Of a stretch of 64,000 bases of DNA, positions 56,411 to 64,000 are shown piece after piece (position 1 is the stretch's first letter; each line of letters starts with the position of its first letter). This DNA is from Streptomyces sp. NBC_01478 (lineage in GTDB: Bacteria > Actinomycetota > Actinomycetes > Streptomycetales > Streptomycetaceae): NCBI RefSeq assembly GCF_036227225.1, contig NZ_CP109444.1, forward strand, positions 11,823,501-11,887,500, in the 5' to 3' direction. The position numbers and the translations under genes are program-made. Below the pieces are notes generated by a model. That model did no database searches. It was not told where the DNA came from and was given only the letters and a program-made list of their open reading frames with translations.

Positions 56411-57382
56411 GTGCAGATCGACGTACTGGGCACATTGGATGTCAGGGAGAACGGGGTGTCGATCGCTCCGACCGCGCCGAAGCCGCGGCAGGTCCTGGCC
56501 CTGCTGGCACTGCACGCCGACCGGGTGGTGCCGGTGGCGGCCCTGGTCGACGAACTGTGGTCGGGCCGCCCGCCGCGCAGCGTGCGCACCACTCTGCAGA
56601 CCTACGTCCTGCAACTGCGCGAACTCATCACCCTCGCCCTGCGCAGCCCCGGCCCCGACACCGGCATCGGCGCGGGCCCCGGCTTCGGCCCGGCGTCCGC
56701 CGCCCCGCCCCCCTCGTCCGGCCTGCCCGTCCCGTCCGTCCCGTCCGGTCCGTCGGCTTCGCCTGCCGGGTCCGTGCGGCGCGGTGCCAAGGACGTGCTG
56801 GCCACCGTGCCCGGCGGGTACCTGCTCGTCTCCGGCGGCGGGACCAGCGACGTGCGGGAGTTCGAACGCCTCGCGGGGCTGGGCTACCGCGCGATGGACG
56901 CCGGCGAGCACAAGGACGCCTCCCGCCTGCTGGGCGAGGCGCTCCTGCTGTGGACCGGCCCGGCCTTCGCCGGCGTGCCCGCCGGGGCCCGGCTGGAGAC
57001 GGAGGCCAGGCGGCTGGAGGAGAGCCGGCTGTGCGCGCTGGACCAGCGCATCGAGGCCGACCTGCGGCTGGGCCGCCACCGCGAGCTCCTCGCCGAACTC
57101 ACCGTGCTGACCAGCCGCTACGCCACCCACGAGAACCTGCACGCCCAGTTCATGCTGGCCCTGCACCGCTCCGGCCGGCGCGGCGAGGCCCTCGACGTCT
57201 ACCACCGGCTGCGCACCACCCTGGTGCGGGACCTGGGCCTTGAGCCCTCGCCCCGGCTGCGCCGGCTGCAGCAGTCGATCCTGGTGGCCGCCCCCGAGAC
57301 CCCGCCGCCCGCCCCGTCGCGGGCGCCCGCCGTCCTCGCGCTGCCCGCCGCCCGCGCCCGCGCCGGCGTCCGTCCCGTGTGA
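56411..57382 (+). CDS. SARP-family pathway activator (second of three)
   Basis: GTG 56411 with GAGGGGG upstream, 323 residues; an ATG at 56378 would add 11 residues. The winged helix (MQIDVLGTLDVRENGVSIAP TAPKPRQVLALLALHADRVV) and activation domain (SRLCALDQRIEADLRLGRHR … HENLHAQFMLALHRSGRRGE) are nearly the same as in the SARP at 45730, so these are duplicates. The linker after the recognition helix is a Gly/Pro/Ser-rich insert of about 45 residues, longer than in its paralogue. It should activate structural genes once the receptor leaves the promoter. Confidence 0.92.
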   Translation: MQIDVLGTLDVRENGVSIAPTAPKPRQVLALLALHADRVVPVAALVDELWSGRPPRSVRTTLQTYVLQLRELITLALRSPGPDTGIGAGPGFGPASAAPPPSSGLPVPSVPSGPSASPAGSVRRGAKDVLATVPGGYLLVSGGGTSDVREFERLAGLGYRAMDAGEHKDASRLLGEALLLWTGPAFAGVPAGARLETEARRLEESRLCALDQRIEADLRLGRHRELLAELTVLTSRYATHENLHAQFMLALHRSGRRGEALDVYHRLRTTLVRDLGLEPSPRLRRLQQSILVAAPETPPPAPSRAPAVLALPAARARAGVRPV

Positions 57383-57386
57383 AGCG

Positions 57387-57416
57387 GCCCGCCGGCGGCG
57401 GGAGCTGCCGGCGGGC
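57387..57416 (+). terminator. Hairpin after the second SARP gene
   Basis: GCCCGCCGGC (57387-57396) is exactly complementary to GCCGGCGGGC (57407-57416) over a 10-nt loop, 5 bases past the stop codon. Confidence 0.7.
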
Positions 57417-57480
57417 ACGGTGGCGCGATTGCGGCTGCGGCGCGGCACGGGGAGTGGGTAGCCTCGGACGGAACACCTAA

Positions 57481-57496
57481 GTTACCGACTGGTAAC
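57481..57496. promoter_or_regulatory. GTTACC-N4-GGTAAC operator before the Fe-S oxidoreductase gene
   Basis: A perfect 6+6 inverted repeat with 4-bp centre, 30 bp before the start codon. It has the form used by TetR-type repressors of fatty-acid genes and differs from all other operators in this cluster. Confidence 0.55.
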
Positions 57497-57526
57497 CGAT
57501 TTTTCGCCGGTTCGAGGAGCCCCTTC

Positions 57527-59854
57527 ATGCAACTCGTCGCGATCATCGTGTCGCTGGCCCTGACCGGGGCCGGCTTCGCCCTGTTCGGCCGTGCCCTCTT
57601 ACGGATCCTCCGCTTCGTCCGGCTGGGCCAGGACGTGCCCGCGGGCCGGCGCACCGCCGATCCCTGGCGGCGCACCGTCACGCTGGCCAGGGAGTTCGCC
57701 GCCCACACCCGGATGAACCGCTGGGGCGTCATCGGCGCGGCGCACTGGTTCGTGGCGGTCGGCTTCTACGCCCTGCTCATCACCCTCGTCAACGCCACCG
57801 GCCAGCTCTTCCGGCCGGACTGGCTGCTGCCGGTGATCGGCGAGTGGACGCCCTACAACGTCCTCGTCGAGTTCCTCGGCACGATGACCGCCCTGGGCAT
57901 TCTGGTCCTGATCGCGGTCCGCCAGCTCGGCAGGCCGGGCCGGCCGGGCCGCAAGTCCCGCTTCGCGGGCTCCAGCTCCGGCCAGGCGTACTTCGTCGAG
58001 GCCGTCATCGTCATCGTGAGCGTGTGCATCGTGGTGCTGCACGCGCTGGAGGGCGCCCTGCACCACGTCGACGGCTACGAGGCCTCCTTCTTCGTCTCCT
58101 ACCCGCTGGTCGCCCGGTTCCGGGAGATGGACCCCGCCACCCTGCGCAACCTCGTCTACCTCTTCGCCTGCCTGAAGATCACCACCTCCTACGTGTGGAT
58201 GATCACCGTCTCGCTGAACACCGACATGGGTATCGCCTGGCACCGTTTCCTGGCGTTCCCGAACATCTGGTTCAAGCGCAACGCGACCGGTGAGACGTCC
58301 CTGGGTGCGCTGCTGCCGATGACGTCGGGCGGCGAGCCGATCGACTTCACCGACCCGGGTGACGACGACGTGTTCGGTGTCTCGCAGGTCGAGCAGTTCT
58401 CCTGGAAGGGCCTCCTGGACTTCTCCACCTGCACGGAGTGCGGGCGCTGCCAGTCGCAGTGCCCGGCCTGGAACACCGGCAAGCCGCTCTCCCCCAAGCT
58501 GCTGATCATGTCCTTGCGGGACCACGCGCACGCCAAGGCCCCCTACCTGCTCGCGGGCGGCGGCAAGTCCATGGAGGGCGAGGAGAAAGCCACCGCGGAA
58601 CAGCTCGCCGGAGTCCCCGCCGCGGCCCTGGCGGAGGCCGAACGCCCGCTGGTCGGCACGGCGGAGGAGAACGGGGTCATCGACCCGGACGTCCTGTGGT
58701 CCTGCACCACCTGCGGCGCCTGCGTCGAGCAGTGCCCGGTGGACATCGAGCACGTCGACCACATCGTCGACATGCGCCGCTACCAGGTGATGATCGAGTC
58801 CGCGTTCCCCTCCGAGGCCGGCACGATGCTGAAGAACCTGGAGAAGAAGGGCAACCCCTGGGGCCTGGCGAAGAAGCAGCGCCTGGAATGGCTCAAGGAG
58901 GTCCCCTTCGACATCCCGGTCGTCGGCCGCGACATCGAGGACCTCACCGAGGTCGAGTACCTGTACTGGGTCGGCTGCGCCGGCGCCCTGGAGGACCGCG
59001 CCAAGAAGACCACGAAGGCCTTCGCGGAACTCCTCCACATCGCGGGCGTGACGTTCGCGATCATGGGCGGTGACGAGAAGTGCACCGGCGACTCGGCACG
59101 GAGGCTCGGCAACGAGCCGCTGTTCCAGGAACTGGGCATGGAGAACGTCATGGCCCTGAACACGGCGTTCGGCGAGGAACTCGACGACGACGGCAAGGTC
59201 GTCGCGGAGTCGGCGAAGCCGAAGTCGGCGAAGAAGATCGTCGCGACCTGCCCGCACTGCCTCAACACCATCGGCAACGAGTACCCGCAGCTCGGCGGCG
59301 ACTACGAGGTCATCCACCACACCCAGCTCCTCCAGCACCTCGTGGATGCGGGCAGGCTGGTCCCGGTGACGCCGGTCGAGGGCATCATCACCTACCACGA
59401 CCCCTGCTACCTGGGCCGCCACAACAAGATCTACACACCCCCGCGCGAGATCATCGCCAGCGTCCCGGGCCTGCGCAACGAGGAGATGCACCGCCACAGG
59501 GAACGCGGCTTCTGCTGCGGCGCCGGCGGCGCCCGCATGTGGATGGAAGAACGCATCGGCAAACGCATCAACAACGAACGCGTCGACGAAGCCCTCTCCC
59601 TGAACCCCGACATCGTCTCCACGGCCTGCCCCTTCTGCCTCGTCATGCTCACCGACTCCGTCAACGGCAAGAAGAACGACGGCACCGCCAAGGAATCCAT
59701 CCAGGTCCTCGACGTCGCCCAGCTGCTCCTCGACTCCGTCAAAACCCCGGCAGGCCCGGCAGGCCCGGCAGGCATGGCAGGCATGGCCGGCATGGCCGGT
59801 CCGGGCGGTCCGGATGTCCCGGAGGGTGCCGTGGAGCCGGAGTCCGCCGTGTAG
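57527..59854 (+). CDS. Membrane-bound Fe-S oxidoreductase (HdrD/GlpC-like, CCG domains)
   Basis: ATG 57527 with GAGGAG at 8 nt, 775 residues. Five or so membrane helices fill residues 1-230 (nitrate reductase gamma-like). Two [4Fe-4S] motifs follow (CTECGRCQSQCP about 303-314, CTTCGACVEQCP about 395-406), then two CCG-type cysteine domains (WVGCAGALEDR, FCCGAGGARMWMEER with HDPCYLGRHN). The protein passes electrons between a flavoprotein dehydrogenase and the membrane. Similar genes are single, conserved chromosomal genes in Streptomyces, so a copy inside an antibiotic cluster is odd. The tail has a collagen-like AGPAGPAGMAGMAGMAG run. Confidence 0.88.
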   Translation: MQLVAIIVSLALTGAGFALFGRALLRILRFVRLGQDVPAGRRTADPWRRTVTLAREFAAHTRMNRWGVIGAAHWFVAVGFYALLITLVNATGQLFRPDWLLPVIGEWTPYNVLVEFLGTMTALGILVLIAVRQLGRPGRPGRKSRFAGSSSGQAYFVEAVIVIVSVCIVVLHALEGALHHVDGYEASFFVSYPLVARFREMDPATLRNLVYLFACLKITTSYVWMITVSLNTDMGIAWHRFLAFPNIWFKRNATGETSLGALLPMTSGGEPIDFTDPGDDDVFGVSQVEQFSWKGLLDFSTCTECGRCQSQCPAWNTGKPLSPKLLIMSLRDHAHAKAPYLLAGGGKSMEGEEKATAEQLAGVPAAALAEAERPLVGTAEENGVIDPDVLWSCTTCGACVEQCPVDIEHVDHIVDMRRYQVMIESAFPSEAGTMLKNLEKKGNPWGLAKKQRLEWLKEVPFDIPVVGRDIEDLTEVEYLYWVGCAGALEDRAKKTTKAFAELLHIAGVTFAIMGGDEKCTGDSARRLGNEPLFQELGMENVMALNTAFGEELDDDGKVVAESAKPKSAKKIVATCPHCLNTIGNEYPQLGGDYEVIHHTQLLQHLVDAGRLVPVTPVEGIITYHDPCYLGRHNKIYTPPREIIASVPGLRNEEMHRHRERGFCCGAGGARMWMEERIGKRINNERVDEALSLNPDIVSTACPFCLVMLTDSVNGKKNDGTAKESIQVLDVAQLLLDSVKTPAGPAGPAGMAGMAGMAGPGGPDVPEGAVEPESAV

Positions 59855-59884
59855 GGGTGGCGGGGGGAGTGTCCGGGGACGAGC

Positions 59885-59907
59885 GGGGGCCGCCTGTGGC
59901 GGCCCCC
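59885..59907 (+). terminator. Hairpin after the Fe-S oxidoreductase gene
   Basis: GGGGGCCGCC and GGCGGCCCCC pair perfectly around a TGT loop, 30 bases beyond the stop. Confidence 0.75.
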
Positions 59908-59952
59908 CAGCCGTTGACCAGCGATGTTCGTGCCTGCTTCGTGCCCGCATAT

Positions 59953-59981
59953 ATGAAACCGCTTATGCGGTTTGTTAGTCT
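59953..59981 (+). promoter_or_regulatory. Promoter with second-type palindrome in the spacer (second pseudo-receptor gene)
   Basis: -35 ATGAAA (59953-59958), 17 bp, -10 TAGTCT (59976-59981). The site AAACCGCTTATGCGGTTT spans 59956-59973. The start codon is about 130 bp downstream. Confidence 0.6.
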
Positions 59982-60112
59982 GTCGGGTGCGGTTCCTGCC
60001 CCGCCGTGCCCGTGCCGGCCTGCGGCTTCGCGTGTACGGCGGCCTTCCGTGCCGGGTCTGTGCGCGGAAGGGGGCGGGGGAGGCCGACGTCCCGGTGCCC
60101 AGGAGGCAGCAC

Positions 60113-60793
60113 ATGGTCAAGCAGGAGCGGGCCGCACGCACGCGGCGTTCGCTGATCGAGGCCGCGTCCGAGGTGTTCGCCGAGGCCGGTTTCGCCCCCG
60201 CGTCGCTGGCCGCCATCAGCGCGCGGGCCGGGGTCAGCAACGGGGCGCTGCACTTCCACTTCGCCAACAAGAACATGCTCGCCGAGGCGGTCGAGGCGCA
60301 GGCCGCCGTGGCGGTGTCCGAGATCACCGGGGCGGCCGGCCGGCGGCAGGGCGAGTCCCTGCAGGCGGTGGTGGACGCCACCCACGGCCTGATGGACGCC
60401 CTGGCGCGGGATGTCGTGGTCCGCGCCGGTTTCCAGCTCGCCGGCGACAGCGCCGCACGTCCCGCCCCGTCCCCGCACGCCGGTCCGGGCCCGCGTGCGC
60501 AGTGGCAGCACTGGGTCGAGGACAGCCTGCGCCGCCTCGGGCACGGCGGCGCGCTCGCGCCGGGGGTGTCCGGGGCGGACGCCGCCCGGGTCGTCGTCGC
60601 CGCGACCGTGGGCCTGCAGGTCCTCGGCGCGGCGGACGCCTCCTGGCTGCGGCGGCACAACGTCACCCGGCTGTGGGAGGTGCTGCTGCCGCGTCTCGCC
60701 CACCGGCGGGAGCTGGGCACGCTGGTGTCCTCCGGCACCGGCCCGCCCGGCGCCGCAGCGGCCCGGGCACGGACACCGTCCACCGGGCGGTGA
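60113..60793 (+). CDS. TetR-family regulator, second pseudo-receptor
   Basis: ATG 60113 has a perfect AGGAGG at 6 nt. The 226 residues begin MVKQERAARTRRSLIEAASE, with helix-turn-helix FAEAGFAPASLAAISARAGV SNGALHFHF. The ligand domain (VVVRAGFQLAGDSAARPAPS … AATVGLQVLGAADASWLRRH) parallels that of the regulator at 44419. The two share promoter architecture and operator type, so each may repress itself and the other. The likely ligand is a pathway intermediate or product (inferred from the family). Confidence 0.9.
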   Translation: MVKQERAARTRRSLIEAASEVFAEAGFAPASLAAISARAGVSNGALHFHFANKNMLAEAVEAQAAVAVSEITGAAGRRQGESLQAVVDATHGLMDALARDVVVRAGFQLAGDSAARPAPSPHAGPGPRAQWQHWVEDSLRRLGHGGALAPGVSGADAARVVVAATVGLQVLGAADASWLRRHNVTRLWEVLLPRLAHRRELGTLVSSGTGPPGAAAARARTPSTGR

Positions 60794-61380
60794 CAGCAGA
60801 GCCGCCCCCGGCCCGCCGGGCAGGCTGGCGGAGACGGCACAACAGCCGCCCGCCGACGCCTCCGGCCGCCGGCCCTGCGCTCCCCGACCCGCCCCGGAAT
60901 TCCCGGACTTCACCGCCCCGCGCACGTCGGCGGGCCGGGGGGAGCGGAGGAAGGGGGCGGGCGGTGCGGGGGAGTTGCGGGTGGCCGGCCGGCGTCCGGT
61001 GGACGGGATGTCGTCCGCGTCCCGTGCTTCTTGGCCGGCCCCGGATCCCTGGATCCCCGGACGTCGCCGCACCGTGCGCCGGCAGGCCGGGAAACGACGG
61101 AAGAAGGAAGAGGGGGCGAGCGGGCGGGCGCGGGGGAGCGGGTGCCGTCAACCGGCGTTTTACGGAGGGGATTTCAGGGATGCCGGTGCATTTGTTCCGG
61201 CGGGTTTTCCCGGGTTTCCCTCCGGCGGACCGGCCCTTCGGTGCTGCCCGCCAAAGGGGCGTTGAGGACCGCTCGAAGGCCGCTGAAGGAACCCGCGCCT
61301 CCGGTGCGGGGGCGGCTAGCGTGCAGATTCACCGACGCATTTCCGCCATCGGGAGTGCCCCACGACGAACGGAGGAAACC
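60794..61380. other. Spacer before the third SARP gene
   Basis: No gene and no first- or second-type operator were seen. A GGCTAGCGT near 61314 could be a -10 without a good -35, as expected for an activated promoter. Confidence 0.4.
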
Positions 61381-62202
61381 ATGGAGATTCAGGTTCTGGG
61401 TCCGCTGTGTGCCGCCGTGAACGGGGACTCGATCGTCCCGACCGCCGGAAAACCCCGGCAGGTGCTCGCCCTGCTCGCGCTGTACCCGGGCCGCGTCGTG
61501 CCGGTGTCGACGCTGATGGAGGAGATCTGGGGGACGGAACTGCCGCAGAGCGCGGTGACCACGCTGCAGACCTACATCATGCAGCTGCGCCGCAGCCTGG
61601 GCACGGCCATGGGACCCGGCGCCCCGGGCGGCGCGAAGAACGTGCTGGCCACCCGGCACGGCGGCTACCTCCTGCAGGTGCCGCCCCAGTCCGTGGACGT
61701 GCACACCTACGAACGCCTCATCACCGAGGGCCAGGAGGCCTTCGAGCAGGGCGAGGACGACCGCGCCGCCCGCTGCTTCCGCCAGGCCCTGGCCCTGTGG
61801 CAGGGGGCGGCCCTGGTGGACGTACGCCTGGGCCCGGTGCTGGAGATCGAGGTGCTGCGGCTGGAGGAGTCACGGCTGGTGACCGTCGAGCGGCGCATCG
61901 ACGCGGACCTGCGGCTGGGCCGGCACGCCGAACTCATCGCCGAACTCACCGACCTCGTCGCCCGCCACCCCCAGCACGAGGGCCTGCACGCGCAGGCGAT
62001 GCTGGCCCTGTACCGCTCCGGCCGGCAGGCCTCCGCCCTCGACGTCTACCGGCGGTTACGCAGACGGCTGATAGAGGAACTCGGCGTGGAACCCACACCG
62101 CAGCTCCAGCGCCTGCACCAGGCCATGCTCGCCGTCGACCCGGAACTCGACGTGATGGCCGGCCCGCGCCGCGGCTCCACCTTCGACCGCTACGCCGCCT
62201 AG
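61381..62202 (+). CDS. SARP-family pathway activator (third of three)
   Basis: ATG 61381 with GGAGG at 6 nt, 273 residues. MEIQVLGPLCAAVNGDSIVP TAGKPRQVLALLALYPGRVV starts a compact winged helix without the long linker of the other two SARPs. The activation domain includes SRLVTVERRIDADLRLGRHA and HEGLHAQAMLALYRSGRQAS. It is closer to classic cluster-tied SARPs such as ActII-4/RedD types. With no receptor operator at its promoter, it may be the final activator, driven by the other SARPs (inference). Confidence 0.92.
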   Translation: MEIQVLGPLCAAVNGDSIVPTAGKPRQVLALLALYPGRVVPVSTLMEEIWGTELPQSAVTTLQTYIMQLRRSLGTAMGPGAPGGAKNVLATRHGGYLLQVPPQSVDVHTYERLITEGQEAFEQGEDDRAARCFRQALALWQGAALVDVRLGPVLEIEVLRLEESRLVTVERRIDADLRLGRHAELIAELTDLVARHPQHEGLHAQAMLALYRSGRQASALDVYRRLRRRLIEELGVEPTPQLQRLHQAMLAVDPELDVMAGPRRGSTFDRYAA

Positions 62203-62214
62203 GACTTCCCGCCC

Positions 62215-62338
62215 CGGCACCGAGACCGGCACCGAGACCGGCACCGAGACCGGCACCGAGACCGGCACCGAGACCGGCACCGAGACCGGCACCGAGACCG
62301 GCACCGAGACCGGTGCCGAGACCGGTGCCGAGACCGGG
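62215..62338. repeat. Tandem 12-bp repeats (CGGCACCGAGAC), about ten copies
   Basis: Seven or eight exact units, then two with GTGC for GCAC, starting 13 bp after the SARP stop codon. Stepwise copy-number variation is expected. Confidence 0.9.
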
Positions 62339-62803
62339 GCAGGGGCCGGGGCAGGGCCCCCCGGGGGCAGGGCCGGGTGCCGGTTCCCCGCTCCCGCGCC
62401 CTCGGGCCGGCCGACGTAAAAACGGGGGAGACGGCGCAGACGGCGGACAGTCGGCGGAGACGGCGGGCGGATGCGATGCGCCCGGCCGGGCCCGGTCCGT
62501 GAAAGACGCCGCCACCGCCCCGCCCCCGCCCCGCCCCGCTCCGCTCCGTTGCGCCCGGCCCGGACCGGCCGCCGTTGAGGAAATCCCGTACGACGGGGGC
62601 GGGCCGGGGTCCTGTGGCCGCCCGCACCCGCAACGCCCCGCACCCCCGCACCTCGCATCCCGTGCCCCCGGCCGGGAGGGGGCCGGGCTCGGGCCGTTCT
62701 CGAGTGGGGTTCGAGGGCGTGTGGCGATGCTGGCGGTGCTCGGATTCCGCCCCGCCGCCGTGCCGCCTGCGTGGTGCCGGGAACGGGCACACAGGAGGAT
62801 GCC
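62339..62803. other. Non-coding stretch before the thioesterase-like gene
   Basis: GC-rich, no supported gene. AGGAGG at 62793-62798 is the ribosome site of the next gene. Confidence 0.4.
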
Positions 62804-63556
62804 ATGCCGGACGAACCGCCAGTGCGGCTGCACTGTTTCGCACACTCCGCCGAGGGCGTCTCCGTCTTCGACCACTGGGAGGCGAGCGTGGGACCCGGCG
62901 TGCAGCCGCTCCCGGTCCTCCTGCCGGGCTGCGCCCCGCGGCGCGCCGAGCCCAGGGTGAGCACGCACCGGGCGCTGCTCGCCGACGTGCTGCCCCGTTT
63001 CACCGGCCCGCACCCGGGCCCCTACGTCCTGTACGGGCACGGGTTCGGCGCGATGCTCGCGCTCACCGTCACCCGCGCCCTGCACGAGGCGGGTCTGCCG
63101 GGCCCGGCGCTGCTGGCCGTCGGCGCCTGGCCGCCGCCGCGGCTGCCGGCCGGCCTGCCCGACGCCCGCCGGGCCACGGACGCCGAACTGCTGCACGTCC
63201 TGGGCGGCCGCGGCGCGGTGCCGGCCGGCAGCGACGAGGGGATCTGGCTGCGGGCCGTCCTGCCGGTGCTGCGCGCCGACCTGGCGCTGGCCCAGTCCCT
63301 GCACGAGGCGGTCCGCAGGCCTTGTCCGCAGGGCCCGCTCACCACCCCGGTCCTCGTCGTCGCCTCCCGGGACAACCCGCTGGCCGCGCCCCGGGCGGGG
63401 GAGGGCTGGCAGCGCTGGACCCGCGGCCCCGTCCGCTCGCGCACCGTCCCCGGCCGGCACTTCTTCGTCCGCGGCGGCCGTGAACTGCCCCGGCTGCTGG
63501 GCCGGGCCTGCCGTGTCGTACGCCGCCTCACCCCCGAGCCCGCCCCCGTCGGCTGA
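62804..63556 (+). CDS. Type II thioesterase-like alpha/beta hydrolase with Gly in place of the nucleophile Ser
   Basis: ATG 62804 after AGGAGG, 250 residues. The fold follows discrete thioesterases of polyketide and peptide clusters: VRLHCFAHSAEGVSVFDHWE at the start, WPPPRLPAG after the core, and a late RHFFVRGG with the catalytic His. The nucleophile elbow, normally GHSxG, reads YVLYGHGFGAMLA, so residue 80 is Gly. Either the protein no longer hydrolyses thioesters and acts as a binding partner, or another residue serves. It precedes the cyclase gene by 75 bp, probably in one operon. Confidence 0.75.
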   Translation: MPDEPPVRLHCFAHSAEGVSVFDHWEASVGPGVQPLPVLLPGCAPRRAEPRVSTHRALLADVLPRFTGPHPGPYVLYGHGFGAMLALTVTRALHEAGLPGPALLAVGAWPPPRLPAGLPDARRATDAELLHVLGGRGAVPAGSDEGIWLRAVLPVLRADLALAQSLHEAVRRPCPQGPLTTPVLVVASRDNPLAAPRAGEGWQRWTRGPVRSRTVPGRHFFVRGGRELPRLLGRACRVVRRLTPEPAPVG

Positions 63557-63630
63557 CCCCGCCGGCCGGCCCCGGCCCCGGGGGCGGCTGCCGGAAGAGA
63601 AGAAGCGAAGAAGAGAAGAGAGGTGTCCGG

Positions 63631-64000
63631 GATGGCTGGTGAGCGGGACGGCGGAGCGGTCCACCGCATACAGGTGGCCGCGCCCGCCGGTGTGGTCTAC
63701 GCCGTGTTGGCCGATGCGGCGCGACTGCCGCTCTACTTCGCCCCGAGCGTCCATGTGGAGCGCCTGGACGGCGACGGCGGGCGGGAACGCCTGCGGATGT
63801 GGTTCCTGGTGGGCGGCCGGCTGGAGTCGTGGACCTCGTGGCGCGATCTGGACCCGGTGGAGCGCCGTATCGAGATCCACCCGGAGGGAGGCCCCGGCTC
63901 CCCGCTGGAGCCGATGCGCGGCGTGGTCAGCATCCGCGACCGGGGCCCGCACGCCAGCGAACTGGAACTGCGCTACGGCTTCGCCGCCCGCCCGGGCCTG
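63631..64000 (+). CDS. Polyketide aromatase/cyclase (SRPBCC fold), N-terminal part
   Basis: ATG 63631 has GAGAGGTG upstream; 123 residues are present and the frame runs off the right edge. VHRIQVAAPAGVVYAVLADA ARLPLYFAPSVHVERLDGDG opens a START/SRPBCC domain as in the N-terminal half of didomain aromatase/cyclases (TcmN, JadD-type), which fold and aromatise the first ring of a poly-beta-keto chain. MWFLVGGRLESWTSWRDLDP and RRIEIHPEG follow the family. It is the first structural polyketide gene of this cluster; the ketosynthase genes should lie to the right. Confidence 0.8.

Overview
The DNA is very G+C-rich, with long high-GC3 open frames, GTG/TTG starts and AGGAGG-type ribosome binding sites. 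Small Tat/Sec-secreted proteins, a spore-associated protein homologue, SARP regulators and a gamma-butyrolactone system all point to a Streptomyces chromosome, probably an arm or other accessory region. No rRNA, tRNA or core housekeeping operon was seen.

Positions 1-9,950 hold the start of a nonribosomal peptide synthetase (minus strand, running off the left edge), a subtilase gene broken by an in-frame TGA, and a pile-up of insertion sequences. In that pile-up an IS5-type element is interrupted by one copy of a second IS5-type element, and another copy of the second element lies directly beside it. An AraC-type regulator follows. Positions 10,000-19,150 are a remnant zone: two intact small secreted proteins, a plasmid-type replication-relaxation protein, a GtrA-like membrane protein, a secreted M19-like hydrolase with a discoidin domain, and many decayed pieces (IS5, IS701, IS30, probably ISL3, ASCH protein, class V aminotransferase).

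Positions 19,160-38,500 form an arabinan/arabinoxylan-use locus: secreted GH51 and GH54 arabinofuranosidases, a LacI regulator flanked by two LacI-type operators, a sugar ABC transporter (lipoprotein, double ATPase, permease) and a 1,746-residue secreted protein with two GH43-like modules. A block of broken IS630, IS256 and IS3 elements, with a two-repeat type I-E CRISPR remnant between IS256 and IS3, splits the locus.

Positions 39,900-64,000 are the regulatory and precursor-supply flank of an aromatic (type II) polyketide cluster. They encode an AfsA-type butyrolactone synthase, two ScbR/ArpA-type receptors, two further TetR pseudo-receptor-like regulators and three SARPs. Enzymes are an aromatic-ring FAD monooxygenase, an NmrA-like reductase, acyl-CoA carboxylase beta and epsilon subunits, a membrane Fe-S oxidoreductase, a type II thioesterase-like protein lacking the nucleophile serine, and the start of a polyketide aromatase/cyclase at the right edge. 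An intact IS110 element sits inside. The set of several SARPs plus several TetR regulators resembles known angucycline/kinamycin-type clusters, but the minimal PKS lies outside the window, so that product class is an inference.

The strongest new signal is promoter architecture. At six sites an 18-bp autoregulatory-element-like sequence (AAACCGTCC-type), and at two sites a second palindrome (AAACCgCgcAtGCGGTTT-type), sits in the roughly 17-bp gap between a recognisable -35 and -10. One SARP promoter carries both types. This suggests a two-tier steric repression circuit linking butyrolactone signalling, SARPs and a tailoring enzyme.
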